DNA of 64,000 nt, from NCBI GenBank assembly GCA_020698575.1, contig CM036245.1, positions 9,245,218 to 9,309,217 on the forward strand. Reading direction: 5' to 3'. The translations under genes were made by a program, and so were the position numbers. This document shows positions 63,345 through 64,000 of the stretch, in pieces. This stretch comes from Bostrychus sinensis. Taxonomy: Eukaryota > Chordata > Actinopteri > Gobiiformes > Eleotridae. The notes beneath the pieces were generated by a model. The model was not told where the DNA came from, ran no database searches, and saw only the letters and a program-made list of their open reading frames with translations. Numbering within the stretch: the stretch's first letter is position 1; every line of letters begins with the position of its first letter.

Positions 63345-63409
63345 CTAAAAACAACAACGGGAGGATGAGGAGGGGGGGAAATAATAACACCGGACTACAA
63401 GTATCTCCT

Positions 63410-64000
63410 CAGAAAATATTTGGCTTTCCATGTATCTAATCTTTAATGGACTAAAACTGTCCCAAATCTCACCTAAACCATGTCTAAGCCAAGAGATACA
63501 ATATAGGGTAACACAGAAAAATGCACTACTGAATAAGGATAAAAAACAGGACTTTACCATGAATTAATCTGGACTAAAGCCAAGACTAAATCAAGACTTA
63601 AACAAGGAATAAAACCAGGTCTTAACCAAGAATTGATCAGGACTACACCATGTCTAAACCAGGAATAAAACCAGGGCTAAACCAAGACTAAACGCAGGTC
63701 TTAACCAAAAATGTATGGACTACACAATGACTAAACCAGGACTAAACAAAACGAGGAATTATTTAGGACTACACCATGTCTAAACCAGGACTGAAGCGAG
63801 ACTAAAACAGGTCTAAACCAGGACTAAAATAAAATTAAAAAAGAACACCAAGTCTATAAGCCAGGTCTATACCAGGACTAAAACTCAGACAGATCCAGGA
63901 CTAAAGTGTGCCTAAACCTGGACTGAGCAGTGGTCTAAACTTCCAAGTTTAAGCCCGAACCAGGCCAGGACTAAAACAGGATCTAAATTAAACTAAAGAC
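63410..64000 (-). repeat. Family B end and 11-bp minisatellite, running off the window
   Basis: AGAAAATATTTGGCTTTCCA marks the family B right end, then degenerate AAACCAGGACT units continue to the window edge in the NF1 intron upstream of legacy exon 13. Confidence 0.7.

Noticed and set aside
61152..61673. 173-residue minus-strand open frame
   Set aside because: It lies within the element with ATGCCTGG ends and has no transposase motif or gene similarity that I recognise.

Overview
This is a vertebrate, almost certainly teleost, genomic window. It carries the middle of the neurofibromin gene (NF1) on the minus strand. I placed 22 NF1 exons, which correspond to human legacy exons 13 to 30. 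They run from high to low coordinates (63344 down to 880), with splice sites, phases and mostly exon lengths that match the human gene. They encode the end of the cysteine/serine-rich region, the RasGAP domain (including the alternatively spliced 21-residue exon 23a), and the Sec14-PH module. The first exons of the gene and everything after legacy exon 30 lie outside the window.

The NF1 intron between legacy exons 27b and 28 (about 4530 to 34234) contains three genes on the opposite (plus) strand: EVI2A (7166-9069), EVI2B (19351-20871) and OMG (27241-31152). Order and orientation are the same as in mammals, so the gene-within-a-gene arrangement is ancient. EVI2A and EVI2B encode single-pass membrane proteins. 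OMG encodes a leucine-rich-repeat protein with a hydrophobic C-terminal tail typical of a GPI signal. OMG and EVI2A have introns inside their coding regions here.

Most of the remaining sequence is mobile or repetitive DNA: several hAT-type MITE families with 8-bp target duplications, Tc1/mariner remnants with recognisable transposase fragments, TTAA-flanked elements, a PIF/Harbinger-like element, tRNA-derived SINEs and fold-back elements. Many are nested. The most striking repeat is a dispersed 11-bp minisatellite (AGTCCTGGTTT and variants). It recurs in at least eight places in both orientations, forms 22-bp and 110-bp higher-order periods, and appears to have grown from the interior of a hAT element with CAGTGGTTCTCAAACT ends. 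One array fills the OMG intron. Another fills the NF1 intron where the first 31-32 residues of human legacy exon 16 would be expected but are missing.

No prokaryote-type system, CRISPR array, rRNA or tRNA gene was seen. The observations most worth following are the missing NF1 exon-16 segment, the 11-bp minisatellite and its origin, the conserved exon 23a with its flanks, two long near-perfect hairpins, and transposons inserted within 20-30 bp of NF1 splice sites.
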